This document shows, piece after piece, positions 8,830-17,599 of a stretch of 35,383 bases of DNA (position 1 is its first letter; every line of letters begins with the position of its first letter). The notes beneath the pieces are model-generated. The model was not told the origin of the DNA. It was given only the letters and a program-made list of their open reading frames with translations, and searched no databases. The stretch comes from a virus, in IMG/VR virus record IMGVR_UViG_3300026292_000014, positions 1 to 35,383 of that record. One strand, 5' to 3'. The translations under genes and the position numbers were made by a program.

Positions 8830-9216
8830 ATGGCAAAAGACTTTATTTTATCAGATGATTTGGAAAGATGCAGACCGTGGATAGAAGCGGCATTAGTATA
8901 CACGGGTGGCACACATGAATTTGACGACATAGTAAAAAATATTGCTCTTGGAACCATGCAATTGTGGCCCAGCCCAAGGGGGTGTATTGTCACTGAAATT
9001 GTGGTATATCCAAGAAAAAAGGTTTTGAATGTGTTCTTAGCTGGTGGTGAATTAGACCAAATACTAGAAATGAATGACGACGTTAAGGCTTGGGCATCGG
9101 CTAACGGATGCACCGCTGCAACGATGGCTGGACGCATGGGTTGGAAAAAACCACTTGCCCCGCTAAATTGGAAGCTACAACAGGTGTGTTTTATGAAGGA
9201 GTTCGATGATGGCTAA
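8830..9216 (+). CDS. Conserved podovirus late protein, possible GNAT-like fold
   Basis: The 128-residue protein contains FDDIVKNIALGTMQLWPSP, GCIVTEIVVYPRKKVLNVFL, GGELDQILEM and CTAATMAGRMGWKKPL. The order (strand-strand, then GGxLDxI helix, then AxxxGRxGW) recalls small unnamed proteins in many podoviruses and vaguely the acceptor half of GNAT acyltransferases; I cannot confirm a catalytic site. It begins with an ATG right after the preceding TAA and overlaps the next gene by 11 bases. Role unknown. Confidence 0.55.
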   Translation: MAKDFILSDDLERCRPWIEAALVYTGGTHEFDDIVKNIALGTMQLWPSPRGCIVTEIVVYPRKKVLNVFLAGGELDQILEMNDDVKAWASANGCTAATMAGRMGWKKPLAPLNWKLQQVCFMKEFDDG

Positions 9217-9640
9217 AGGTGGTAGAGAAAGTAAAGATCAAACATTACCAGCATTTTTTGAAACTGCGTTACAACAGGGTGTTGGAATGGGTACAGATTT
9301 GGCTCAATCTCCATATGCAGCATATCGGGGTCCCGACGTAGCGGCTTTCAGCCCTCTCCAGAATGCGGCTTTTCAATCCACGGACCAAATGTCATCTGCA
9401 TTCGGTATGCCCACTACAGGCGGTGCTAATTACTTGCCAGACCCTGTACAGGCTGGTGGGGCTATGGGGTACTCAGCGGCCCCAGTTTACGATCAGGCAG
9501 TAGCAAATCTACCAGCCCCTGTTTCAGAATTTTATTCAAGTTTTGGTATTGATCCAAATACAGGTGCAGTGGGTGCAAACGCCCCTACAGCGCAACCAGT
9601 AGCATTAGAAATGCAATCAAGAGGTAGAAGGGGTAAGTAA
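9206..9640 (+). CDS. Virion/ejection-type protein, N-terminal segment
   Basis: The 144-residue protein is Ala/Gly/Gln/Pro-rich. It contains SPYAAYRGPDVAAFSPLQN and AAFQSTDQMSSAF, a motif I associate with the first part of longer podovirus internal virion proteins. The next gene starts at the shared TAATGG and carries the block that usually follows in such proteins, so the two may be a split single-chain ancestor. SD AAGGAG lies at 9195-9200 before ATGATG; either ATG may start. The C-terminus is basic (SRGRRGK). Confidence 0.55.
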   Translation: MMAKGGRESKDQTLPAFFETALQQGVGMGTDLAQSPYAAYRGPDVAAFSPLQNAAFQSTDQMSSAFGMPTTGGANYLPDPVQAGGAMGYSAAPVYDQAVANLPAPVSEFYSSFGIDPNTGAVGANAPTAQPVALEMQSRGRRGK

Positions 9641-10269
9641 TGGCGGGTGCAGCAAATCCAAACATGACGGTCAATCCGTTTCAACAAGCTTCTCAGGCGC
9701 AACAAGGAGCATTATCAACTTACGCAAATCCATCAGCGGCTGCGATGAACATGATGAACCCATACAACCAGCAAGTAGTCGATGCTACTTTGCGGGATGT
9801 GGGTAGCGCAGCCCAAATGGGCCTCAATCAAATTGGAGCGCAAGCACAAGGGGCGGGAGCTTTTGGAGGCTCTAGGCAAGCAATAGCAGAAGCAGAAGCA
9901 CTCAAGGGTTTTAACCAACAGGCACTTGATCAAGTATCAAGACTTAGGCAGCAAGGTTATAATCAATCGATGAATGACGCATTTAGATCAGCATCAGGAT
10001 TGCAAAATGCTGGTCAACAATCATTCGGTTATGGTCAAGCCATTCAAAACCAGCAAATGCAACAAGGTGCAATGCAACAACAGATGATGCAAGATCTCAT
10101 TAATTCAGGTAAAGGTATGTTCTCTGGTTTCGTTGGTCAGCCATCCCAAAACTTAAACAATCTTATAGGAACAATTTCTGCAACACCTAATTTAGCGGGG
10201 CAAACAACCTCTTTCCAACCTGGAATTTTCAATTATTTTCAAACACTTAGCAGTATGCCAAGGGGATAA
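9640..10269 (+). CDS. Virion/ejection-type protein, Gln/Ala-rich
   Basis: The 209-residue protein includes MMNPYNQQVVDATLRDVGSA, then GAQAQGAGAFGGSRQAIAEA and a long helical Gln-rich stretch (QAIQNQQMQQGAMQQQMMQD). The NPYxxxVVDxTxRD and GAFGGSR motifs are typical of podovirus internal/ejection proteins that help deliver DNA. It overlaps the previous gene by one base and precedes the lysozyme-bearing protein. A role in DNA ejection is inferred from motif memory and context. Confidence 0.6.
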   Translation: MAGAANPNMTVNPFQQASQAQQGALSTYANPSAAAMNMMNPYNQQVVDATLRDVGSAAQMGLNQIGAQAQGAGAFGGSRQAIAEAEALKGFNQQALDQVSRLRQQGYNQSMNDAFRSASGLQNAGQQSFGYGQAIQNQQMQQGAMQQQMMQDLINSGKGMFSGFVGQPSQNLNNLIGTISATPNLAGQTTSFQPGIFNYFQTLSSMPRG

Positions 10270-10277
10270 ATGACTGA

Positions 10278-11855
10278 ATGGCTCAAACATTCAATATACC
10301 TTTTGGAACGCAACTAGCGTTTCTTTATGATGAGCTTTTAGGTAAAGAAAAGAAAACACTAGACGCTTTCAAAAGCGGTAATTTTTCCACCCCAACAGAA
10401 TATGCAGTAGCCTTTGAAAATTTATATGAACGGGCAGATGGCGCAAACATAGGGCGTCGCACAAAATTTGCTGATCAAGTCTTTACAGAACTAAACAAAG
10501 AAAATCCCAAATTATCAGAAAGAGTATTAGAGGCGGCTAGGTTTTTTGGTGGTAAGGGATTTGATAATGCTCAGACCGCTGGGATTATTGGTAATCTCAT
10601 GTCAGAAAGTTATAAAAATTTGCAGCCAGACGCGTTCAATCCGAAAGGTGGCGGTCAAGGCGCATACGGTATTGCACAATGGCGTGGATCTAGACTGAAA
10701 GATCTGGTAAACTTCAGTAAGAACTATCCGAATACAGCACCGCCATTAAACGAAAGTAAAATTTTAGGTCCAGTTGTTAGAGGGACATCGTCAGGAAATA
10801 CGTCAGGAGTAAACAGCATGGCTTCATTAATGGACATACTTATGGGTAGACGCCCAGATCAGCAAGTACCGCAATCACAAGGTCAAATGACGGGCATGAA
10901 TAGGTTTATGAACCAGCGTAATCCAGCTACTGGCTTGACGCCATTCCAATCATTAGGGGCTGGCATGGATAGTTTGATCCTTCGTGGTTACGGTCAGGGG
11001 CAAGCAATTCGTGAGCAAGGTCTGCGTCAGGCTGAACTAGATAAAAGAAATCTCACAGCGGAATGGTTTGCAAGTCAACCTAATGGCGCACTATTTGCAG
11101 AAATGATGAAAATGGGCGTACCTGTAGCGCAAGTGTATGCAGCTTACGTGAAAATGACACAAGGTGACGCTGTTACGGTAGGTAAATTTTTAGTTGATAG
11201 AAAAACAGGTGACGTTCTTTTTGATGGATCGAAGGGCAGTGATCTGGGTTCTGGTGGTATAAGGTATAATACAAAAACAGGTGAGCTTGAAATAACAGCG
11301 GCTGGACCAGAAAAACAAGATCAAGCCAACGCAATGCTGTTTGGTAAAAGAATGCAAATAGCTGATGACTTAATTACAAAGAATGAAATGGCTGGTACAG
11401 AATTTATGAATGTATTTTTGAAAAAGTTCGAAGATTTTGGTTCAAGAGCATTAATGCCAGAAAATTTTCAGATTTTCGATGATGCTAGGAGAGACTTTGT
11501 TAATGCTGTACTGCGTCGTGAATCTGGTGCTGCTATCGCTCCAAGCGAATTTGAAAGTGCTGAACGGCAATATTTTCCAGTGTTCGGTGATAGCCAAGCG
11601 GCTATAGAAGAAAAAAGAAAACGAAGAAAAGTTGCAACAGATCTTTTGATAGCTGCTTCTGGTGCAGATGGCAAAAACTTCTTATCTGCTTATGACGCAC
11701 AATTAGAGGCGTTAGCAAAGACCATTAACCCAGCTTTCGGTACAGAGGCATATAATGAAGAACGCAAAAGGTTGAAAAAAGAAAAAGAGGAAAACGATAA
11801 TAGTAATAGCAGCGAAACAACGCCACAAGGCAACGAAAGAATAACATTTCCATAG
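10278..11855 (+). CDS. Internal virion protein with permuted phage tail lysozyme-like domain
   Basis: Residues about 84-150 of this 525-residue protein read RVLEAARFFGGKGF, then AGIIGNLMSE110S and GAYGIAQWRGSRLKDL, the N-terminal half of the phage tail lysozyme family (PF18013-like), with E110 as the likely catalytic acid. The half that normally follows (QLAFxxxEL, then TPxEAxxxFExxYER) is instead found upstream at residues 12-53 as QLAFLYDELLGKEKK and STPTEYAVAFENLYERADGA. The domain therefore appears circularly permuted. The rest is helical with a charged Asn/Ser-rich tail. It probably digests peptidoglycan locally during DNA entry. Start ATG is 9 bases after the previous stop. Confidence 0.7.
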   Translation: MAQTFNIPFGTQLAFLYDELLGKEKKTLDAFKSGNFSTPTEYAVAFENLYERADGANIGRRTKFADQVFTELNKENPKLSERVLEAARFFGGKGFDNAQTAGIIGNLMSESYKNLQPDAFNPKGGGQGAYGIAQWRGSRLKDLVNFSKNYPNTAPPLNESKILGPVVRGTSSGNTSGVNSMASLMDILMGRRPDQQVPQSQGQMTGMNRFMNQRNPATGLTPFQSLGAGMDSLILRGYGQGQAIREQGLRQAELDKRNLTAEWFASQPNGALFAEMMKMGVPVAQVYAAYVKMTQGDAVTVGKFLVDRKTGDVLFDGSKGSDLGSGGIRYNTKTGELEITAAGPEKQDQANAMLFGKRMQIADDLITKNEMAGTEFMNVFLKKFEDFGSRALMPENFQIFDDARRDFVNAVLRRESGAAIAPSEFESAERQYFPVFGDSQAAIEEKRKRRKVATDLLIAASGADGKNFLSAYDAQLEALAKTINPAFGTEAYNEERKRLKKEKEENDNSNSSETTPQGNERITFP

Positions 11856-11867
11856 TAGGATACGGTC

Positions 11868-14237
11868 ATGGCAGAAGAAGAAAAAAAAGTAAAATCAAAA
11901 TATTTTTTCCGTGCGCCTAACAGCGACAGAATAGTTATGATACAGGCGGCTTCTCAAGCAGAGGCTGATAATTTATTCGATAATATGGATCAAAGCCAAG
12001 CAACCTTCGTCGCAATAGGTCCAGATAAAAACCCTTTAGTGAGAAAAATAGGAGACATGAACGACGGTGGGATAAATGCCGACGTTGTCTTGGAAAGTGT
12101 TGATGGTACAAGATTTTTAGTTGGTCAGGGTTACTCTACTAGCGATCCCGAAATAATAAATCAATTTATAGATGACGGAACTACAACCGAAGATCTTTCA
12201 CAATCGATGATCGATCAAGCAATTATACAAGAAAATCCAGCAGCCGCCCGTGCAGCCGTTGGGCGACAAGTATCGCTTGGTGGACTTGGATCTTTTGCAG
12301 ACGAAATTGTCGATGCTTTATTTGGTGGTAATTACAAAACGGCTAACGACGCATATGTCAGGGCAATGAACTCAGAAAAGCCACTTGAAACATTTCTAAT
12401 ACAAGCGGGTGTAACTACGCTTGAAGCTGCTTCAGTTGTTGGAGCGTTTCCACAACTTCTCAGACTTTTTGGTGCTGGTGTACGGGGGGGAAGTAGGCTG
12501 GCGCAAGCTGTGAGGTCTGGTGCAGCGTCTGGTACAGCGGCTGGTGTAACGTCTGGAATACAATCGGCTGGGGAAGCCGAAAGCGGGTTTAGAATAAGTG
12601 AAGGAATAAAGGGTGCTGGTTTAGGTGTTGCCACTGGTGGTATTATTGGTACTGGTACGCCATTTATTGGTGATGGATTTAATCGTGTTGCCGAAGTGAT
12701 TAAAAAATCTGATATTGCTCAAATAGCAGCAACATTAGGAATTAGCCGATCATCGGCAATGGTAATCAAAAGCTCTATTACTCAAGGTGGAGATTTATCA
12801 AAAGCTATCCAGAATATTTCAAAGGCTGGTGAAGAGGGAATGATTGCGGATGCTGGTGTTGCGGCTCAAGCCCTTACCGATGCAGCGGCTGCGGCTGGTC
12901 CAGAGGCAGCGCAAACGGTTTCAACAAATATCTCTAAACGTGCAGACACAGTTATAGGTAACTTAGATAAAACCCTTACTGAAGAACTTGGTGGTCAAAC
13001 ACTGGGTCCAAAATCAGCATTGAAGATAATAAGAGATCGTCAGGGTACTCAAAGAATAGATGCTTACAATATAGCTTATGCAACACCAATTGATTACGCT
13101 AGTAAGGCTGGCATAGCCTTAGAAGAAGTTTTGGATACGATAGATCCATCTATTATGGAAACAGCCGTAAGAAGAGCAAACGTCAGAATGAGGGCTGACA
13201 AGCTAAAAAATATGCAAGTCAAAGCTACTATAGGTGACGACGGTGAAATAACTTTTAGCAATCCACCAAATGTCATGCAATTAGATTACATTAAGAAAGC
13301 GTTGGGAGCATTGGCAGAGGACAGTAAGGGTGAGTTTGGTAAAATAACAGACGATACAAGATTATACTCTAATCTATACAGGCGGCTTAGAGGCGCAATG
13401 AATGAAGCTATCACAGATGTAAATGGCAACCGTGTTTATCAAAATGCTACCCAATTTGGTGGTGACGTTCTGCAAGAAGAAGCGGCATTTAAAATGGGCC
13501 GTGACTTGTTAAAAAGCAAAGTAGAACTTGAGGATGTTCTGGAAAGTTTAGGAAGTGATCCTTCAGTAGCTCAACTTGCGGCATTGCGTATGGGTCTACA
13601 ACAATCAATCCGAAAATCATTAAATGATGTTAAAATTTTACCAAGTGATACCGACATAGCTTCAAGGCAATTAGCTCAATTCATGAAGGATACGGGATCT
13701 GCCAATGCACTTGCTAAGATAAGGGCTGTAATGGGTGACGGGGCTGACGCCTTAATTAAACAGATCGAAGAAGTTCAAACCGCTGCAAGCACAAGGGCTT
13801 CTGTAGCTGCAAATTCTAAAACTGCAATTAGATCATCTACTCAGAAAATGGTAGACGATTTAACAGCGGCTGGACCAATAAGAACTTTTCTTGAAGGAAA
13901 ACCGTTAGAGGCGACACAGCAATTAACTCAAGAGCTAACAGGATTTACTAAAGAGTTCAGTGAACGACAGCGCCAAAATATCTTTAACGAAATATCTGAA
14001 GCCCTTACAAGAGTTGGAACAGATGACGCTACAGAGGTTCTGAGAGTTCTGGACCGCGTTCAGCGTGGCTTAGAAGTAAGTAATGAACAAAGACAATTTG
14101 CAGCTACAAGATTAGCATTCTACTTACAGGGCGCAAATCAAAAAACTACTGAGCAACAAATATCAGAAGCTGTTGGTCGTTCAGAAGAAACTAACTTTCC
14201 AAGATATGGTCTTGGACTGCTACCGATACTACCATAG
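11868..14237 (+). CDS. Large internal virion (DNA ejection-type) protein
   Basis: The 789-residue protein begins with a charged segment (EEEKKVKSKYFFRAP), then a Gly/Ala-rich hydrophobic stretch around residues 190-265 (GAASGTAAGVTSGIQ, GAGLGVATGGIIGTG) that resembles membrane-inserting regions of ejection proteins. A long alpha-helical remainder ends PRYGLGLLPILP. There is no enzyme motif. It is directly upstream of the portal and directly downstream of the lysozyme protein, the usual setting for the largest ejection protein in podoviruses. SD TAGGA is at 11854-11858. The assignment rests on size, composition and neighbours. Confidence 0.6.
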   Translation: MAEEEKKVKSKYFFRAPNSDRIVMIQAASQAEADNLFDNMDQSQATFVAIGPDKNPLVRKIGDMNDGGINADVVLESVDGTRFLVGQGYSTSDPEIINQFIDDGTTTEDLSQSMIDQAIIQENPAAARAAVGRQVSLGGLGSFADEIVDALFGGNYKTANDAYVRAMNSEKPLETFLIQAGVTTLEAASVVGAFPQLLRLFGAGVRGGSRLAQAVRSGAASGTAAGVTSGIQSAGEAESGFRISEGIKGAGLGVATGGIIGTGTPFIGDGFNRVAEVIKKSDIAQIAATLGISRSSAMVIKSSITQGGDLSKAIQNISKAGEEGMIADAGVAAQALTDAAAAAGPEAAQTVSTNISKRADTVIGNLDKTLTEELGGQTLGPKSALKIIRDRQGTQRIDAYNIAYATPIDYASKAGIALEEVLDTIDPSIMETAVRRANVRMRADKLKNMQVKATIGDDGEITFSNPPNVMQLDYIKKALGALAEDSKGEFGKITDDTRLYSNLYRRLRGAMNEAITDVNGNRVYQNATQFGGDVLQEEAAFKMGRDLLKSKVELEDVLESLGSDPSVAQLAALRMGLQQSIRKSLNDVKILPSDTDIASRQLAQFMKDTGSANALAKIRAVMGDGADALIKQIEEVQTAASTRASVAANSKTAIRSSTQKMVDDLTAAGPIRTFLEGKPLEATQQLTQELTGFTKEFSERQRQNIFNEISEALTRVGTDDATEVLRVLDRVQRGLEVSNEQRQFAATRLAFYLQGANQKTTEQQISEAVGRSEETNFPRYGLGLLPILP

Positions 14238-14246
14238 GAGAAATAG

Positions 14247-16367
14247 ATGGAATTAGAACCATTAGACCAGACGCAAATTGAAAGTATCGTTTCCAAAGCA
14301 GTAAGTGACGCGGTAGATTTTATATCGGCTGAGATAACGCCCCAGAGGACTAAAGCTCAAAGATATTTTGATTTAGAAACAGATCTGGAACATGAACAGG
14401 GAAGATCAAGTGTCGTAGCTACCAAGTGTCGGGAAGTTGTTCGTGGCATCAAGCCCTCATTACAGCGTGTATTCTTAGCTAGTGACAAGCCAGTAGAGTT
14501 TGTTCCTAGAGGCGCAGAGGACGTTGCAGCGGCTGAACAAGCTACACAATTCATCAATTACAAATTCCAACAAATGGACGGGTATAGAATTATCAACGAC
14601 GTTTTTCAGGATGCGTTGGTTAAAAAAATGGGTGTAGCTTACGTCTATTTTATGGATGCAATGAGAAGCGAAATTCATACTTACAGAAATTTAAGTGAGG
14701 ATGAATACGCATTGTTGCTTAGTGATGATGACGTAGAGGTTCTTGAACATGAGGCAAGCTTGTATATGCAACTTGATGAAGATGGCGTTGAAGCTGAAAT
14801 GCCACAACACGCGGTTAAGATCTCACGCAAAATACCAGATGGGAAAATGTGTGTGGAAAGTGTTCCACCAGAAGATTGGTTTTGCGATAGGAATGCCAGA
14901 TCCATAGATGACTTTTATGTGGTGGGCCATAGTTCTGAAATGCGGGTATCTGACTTGCTTGCTATGGGCTTTTCAATGGATGATTTATCCGAAATTAATA
15001 GTGGTGATTATTCTGTTACTGATGATGAAGCTGAGTTCGAACGTCGTGGATACGCTACTGATGAAGGTGAAGATGAAAACACAAGCACGGCTTCTAAAAA
15101 AATAACGGTGACCCAAGCATATATGGAATTGGACATTGAGGGTACAGGTGTTCCCCAGCTTTACCAATTCATCTGTGCTGGAGCAAATTATAAGTTGCTT
15201 AACTTCTATGAAGCTGACCACCCCCCATATGCTTTGTTTGAAGTCGATCCAGAACCCCATGCTATGTTTGGGACATCGTTAGTTGATTTGGTGATTAATG
15301 ATCAGGACGCGGCTACTTCTATGCTTCGTGGTATATTGGATAACGCTGCTTTGGTGAACAATCCCGCACTGCAAGTCGTCGAAAATGGAGCAGAAATTTC
15401 TGATATTTTAAACAACGAAATTGGTCGTGTAATTCGCGTTAAAAATTTACAGTCCATTGGAGAAATGACTGTACCTTTTACAGCGGCTCAAACATTGCCA
15501 GCCTTACAATATTTTGATCAGCTAGTAGATAATAAAACTGGCGTTAGCAAAATGGCGCAAGGTTTAGATCCAGAAGTTCTCAAGAGTGCTACAGCTACCA
15601 GCGTGGCGGCATCGATGGAAGGACAAGCTGGGCAAGCGGAAGTTATCGCTAGAAACTTGGCTGAAGGTGGGATGCGTCGATTATTTAAATTGATGCTGGA
15701 TCTTTACATCAAAAACACTGACAAAGAAGAAGTTATGAGAATGAACGGTTCATTTGTTCCTGTCGATCCAATGGCGTGGAATGCAGAAATGGACCTAATA
15801 GTTAATGTCGGAATAGGCACTGGGCGCGAAGCAGAGCGTCTGTCAGCACTGCAAATGGCTTTTGGGGTGCAACAACAGTTATATCAGACTTACGGCCCTC
15901 AGAACGGCCTTGTGACGCTCTCACAGCTTAGAAACACAATGGCTGATATACTGGCGATTGGTGGCGTTAGAAATATTGACAGGCATTTTCTGCCCATGAC
16001 GCCAGAAATGGAACAGCAAATGATGCAACAACAGCAAGAACAGCAAATGATGATGATGCAACAACAGCAAGGACAGCCAGATCCAATGACTATGGCTATG
16101 CAAGCTGAAGCAATGAAAACTCAAACAGAGGCCCAAGTTCAAATGCAAAAGGCTGCAATGGACAATCAGTATAAGATGCATAAGTTAGGTATGGATGACG
16201 ATCTAGAACGTGATAAGATGGTTCAGGATCTTGCGGTTGAGGTTGCTAAAGTTCTTGGTCAATATGGAACAGCGGTTGATACTCAATCAATCAAAGCAGA
16301 ACAAGATGCTGAAAGACAGCATAATGAAGAAATGAAAAATATGGGAATGATGGCTGGTGGATATTGA
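14247..16367 (+). CDS. Portal protein
   Basis: The 706-residue protein contains YFDLETDLEHEQGRSSVVAT, VVRGIKPSLQRVFLASDKPV and FVPRGAEDVAAAEQATQF, then a clip/stem region and FEVDPEPHAMFGTSLVDLV followed by DQDAATSMLRGILDN. This pattern is typical of large podovirus portals (P22/SU10-like). The C-terminal part is Gln/Met-rich (EQQMMQQQQEQQMMMMQQQ), compatible with the long helical barrel. The portal is the twelve-fold ring for DNA entry and exit and the docking site for terminase and adaptor. SD AGGAG is at 14236-14240. It is followed by an overlapping 82-residue gene, scaffold and capsid genes. Confidence 0.85.
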   Translation: MELEPLDQTQIESIVSKAVSDAVDFISAEITPQRTKAQRYFDLETDLEHEQGRSSVVATKCREVVRGIKPSLQRVFLASDKPVEFVPRGAEDVAAAEQATQFINYKFQQMDGYRIINDVFQDALVKKMGVAYVYFMDAMRSEIHTYRNLSEDEYALLLSDDDVEVLEHEASLYMQLDEDGVEAEMPQHAVKISRKIPDGKMCVESVPPEDWFCDRNARSIDDFYVVGHSSEMRVSDLLAMGFSMDDLSEINSGDYSVTDDEAEFERRGYATDEGEDENTSTASKKITVTQAYMELDIEGTGVPQLYQFICAGANYKLLNFYEADHPPYALFEVDPEPHAMFGTSLVDLVINDQDAATSMLRGILDNAALVNNPALQVVENGAEISDILNNEIGRVIRVKNLQSIGEMTVPFTAAQTLPALQYFDQLVDNKTGVSKMAQGLDPEVLKSATATSVAASMEGQAGQAEVIARNLAEGGMRRLFKLMLDLYIKNTDKEEVMRMNGSFVPVDPMAWNAEMDLIVNVGIGTGREAERLSALQMAFGVQQQLYQTYGPQNGLVTLSQLRNTMADILAIGGVRNIDRHFLPMTPEMEQQMMQQQQEQQMMMMQQQQGQPDPMTMAMQAEAMKTQTEAQVQMQKAAMDNQYKMHKLGMDDDLERDKMVQDLAVEVAKVLGQYGTAVDTQSIKAEQDAERQHNEEMKNMGMMAGGY

Positions 16368-16605
16368 ACAAAGAGCAAAACGCTCAAAGTCATTATTAGA
16401 GAATGAATGGTTTCAAGAAACCATGAAGAATTTGCGGGATACTCAAATGAGTATTTTTGCAAATAGTAGTGCCTCAGAGGTGGAAAAACGTGAGGATGCT
16501 CACGCCATGCTCAGGGCTTTAAGTGCAATAGAGTATTCGTTGAAAGCTGATGTAGATACAATGATGCTCATGGAACGGAAGGGAAAGCACCGTGGAAACG
16601 ACTAA
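16357..16605 (+). CDS. Small helical protein between portal and scaffold
   Basis: The 82-residue protein starts at a GTG inside the portal 3' end (11-base overlap) and is almost wholly helical and charged: DIEQRAKRSKSLLENEWFQE, then MRNLRD-like and EKREDAHAMLRALSAIEYSL. Small genes at this position are common in SU10-like phages and are usually unnamed. Its own end overlaps the scaffold start by 14 bases. Head-assembly function is an inference from location. Confidence 0.6.
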   Translation: MDIEQRAKRSKSLLENEWFQETMKNLRDTQMSIFANSSASEVEKREDAHAMLRALSAIEYSLKADVDTMMLMERKGKHRGND

Positions 16606-17575
16606 CCCATTAGGGGGCAATTTGATGGATGTTGCCGACAACCTAATTATGGAAAATCCTAAAAATCAAGATGAAGTAACTGATGAAACAGTTGAGGCAA
16701 TTCTGGACACAGAAACTGAAACTGAGGAAGAGGTTACCGAAGATCAAGATGTCGTCGAAACTTCTGACGACGATGAAGAAACCACAGAAGTTGAGGATAT
16801 TGAGGAAGAAGAACCCACTGTTCAACAAGAACTTTACCAAGTCAAGATCGATGGAGAGGACCGTGAAGTCACCTTGGATGAATTGAAACGGGGTTACTCA
16901 GGACAAAAGTATATCCAAAAGGGAATGAGTGACGTAGCAACTCAGAAAAAAGAATTTGAACAGCTACAAAGCGAAACGTCCCAAGAACGCCAGATGCTAC
17001 AGCAAATGATGCAGCGGATGCAGCAAGGTAATATTCCAACCATCCCTGAGTATCCCCCAGAGGAGCTTAAACAAAGTGACCCTTTCAGGCATTCTCAGAT
17101 GGCAGAGGAATATCGTCGGGCAGTTGAGCAACGTCAAGTATGGGATCAGCAAGTTAAATTAGTCTCAGATCGGGAAAAAGCGGAGCAAGAACGGCTCCAT
17201 ATGCAAAATCTAGAACAGCAAGCCATGCGGTTGGCTGAGTGGATGCCCGAATATAAGGACGAAAAAAAACGTGCTGACTTCATGATAGATATGTCCAAAA
17301 ACGCTAAACAGTTTTACAAGTTAACCGATGAACAGATCGGAACTGTACAAACAGCGGAAGAGGTTATGATCTTAAATGACGCTGTTCAATGGAGAAAACT
17401 ACAGGCTAGTAAAAAAACCAAAGTCGATAAAAAGACTGAGGGAGCCAGACCCGTAGTTAAACCTTCAGCGGCCCGTGCCAAAGGTGCAGCTAAAGCTTCA
17501 AATGCTAATAGTAGAAAGGCGGCAATGAAACAATCAGGAAGCGCAGATGATGTTGCTAACTGGTTACTATCTTAA
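16592..17575 (+). CDS. Head scaffolding protein
   Basis: The 327-residue protein has a very acidic first third (EDQDVVETSDDDEETTEVED), then YQVKIDGEDREVTLDELKRG and YSGQKYIQKGM, a long coiled-coil Gln/Glu helix, and a basic Ala/Lys-rich C-terminus (KPSAARAKGAAKAS) ending SADDVANWLLS. The acidic N-terminus, VxVDGxxxEVTLxEL motif and basic C-terminus immediately before the capsid gene are classic for podovirus scaffolds. The GTG at 16592 overlaps the previous gene; an in-frame ATG at 16625 is an alternative start. It should template procapsid assembly and then be released. Confidence 0.8.
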   Translation: METTNPLGGNLMDVADNLIMENPKNQDEVTDETVEAILDTETETEEEVTEDQDVVETSDDDEETTEVEDIEEEEPTVQQELYQVKIDGEDREVTLDELKRGYSGQKYIQKGMSDVATQKKEFEQLQSETSQERQMLQQMMQRMQQGNIPTIPEYPPEELKQSDPFRHSQMAEEYRRAVEQRQVWDQQVKLVSDREKAEQERLHMQNLEQQAMRLAEWMPEYKDEKKRADFMIDMSKNAKQFYKLTDEQIGTVQTAEEVMILNDAVQWRKLQASKKTKVDKKTEGARPVVKPSAARAKGAAKASNANSRKAAMKQSGSADDVANWLLS

Positions 17576-17599
17576 TCTTTTGTCAGAAGGACTAAAATC

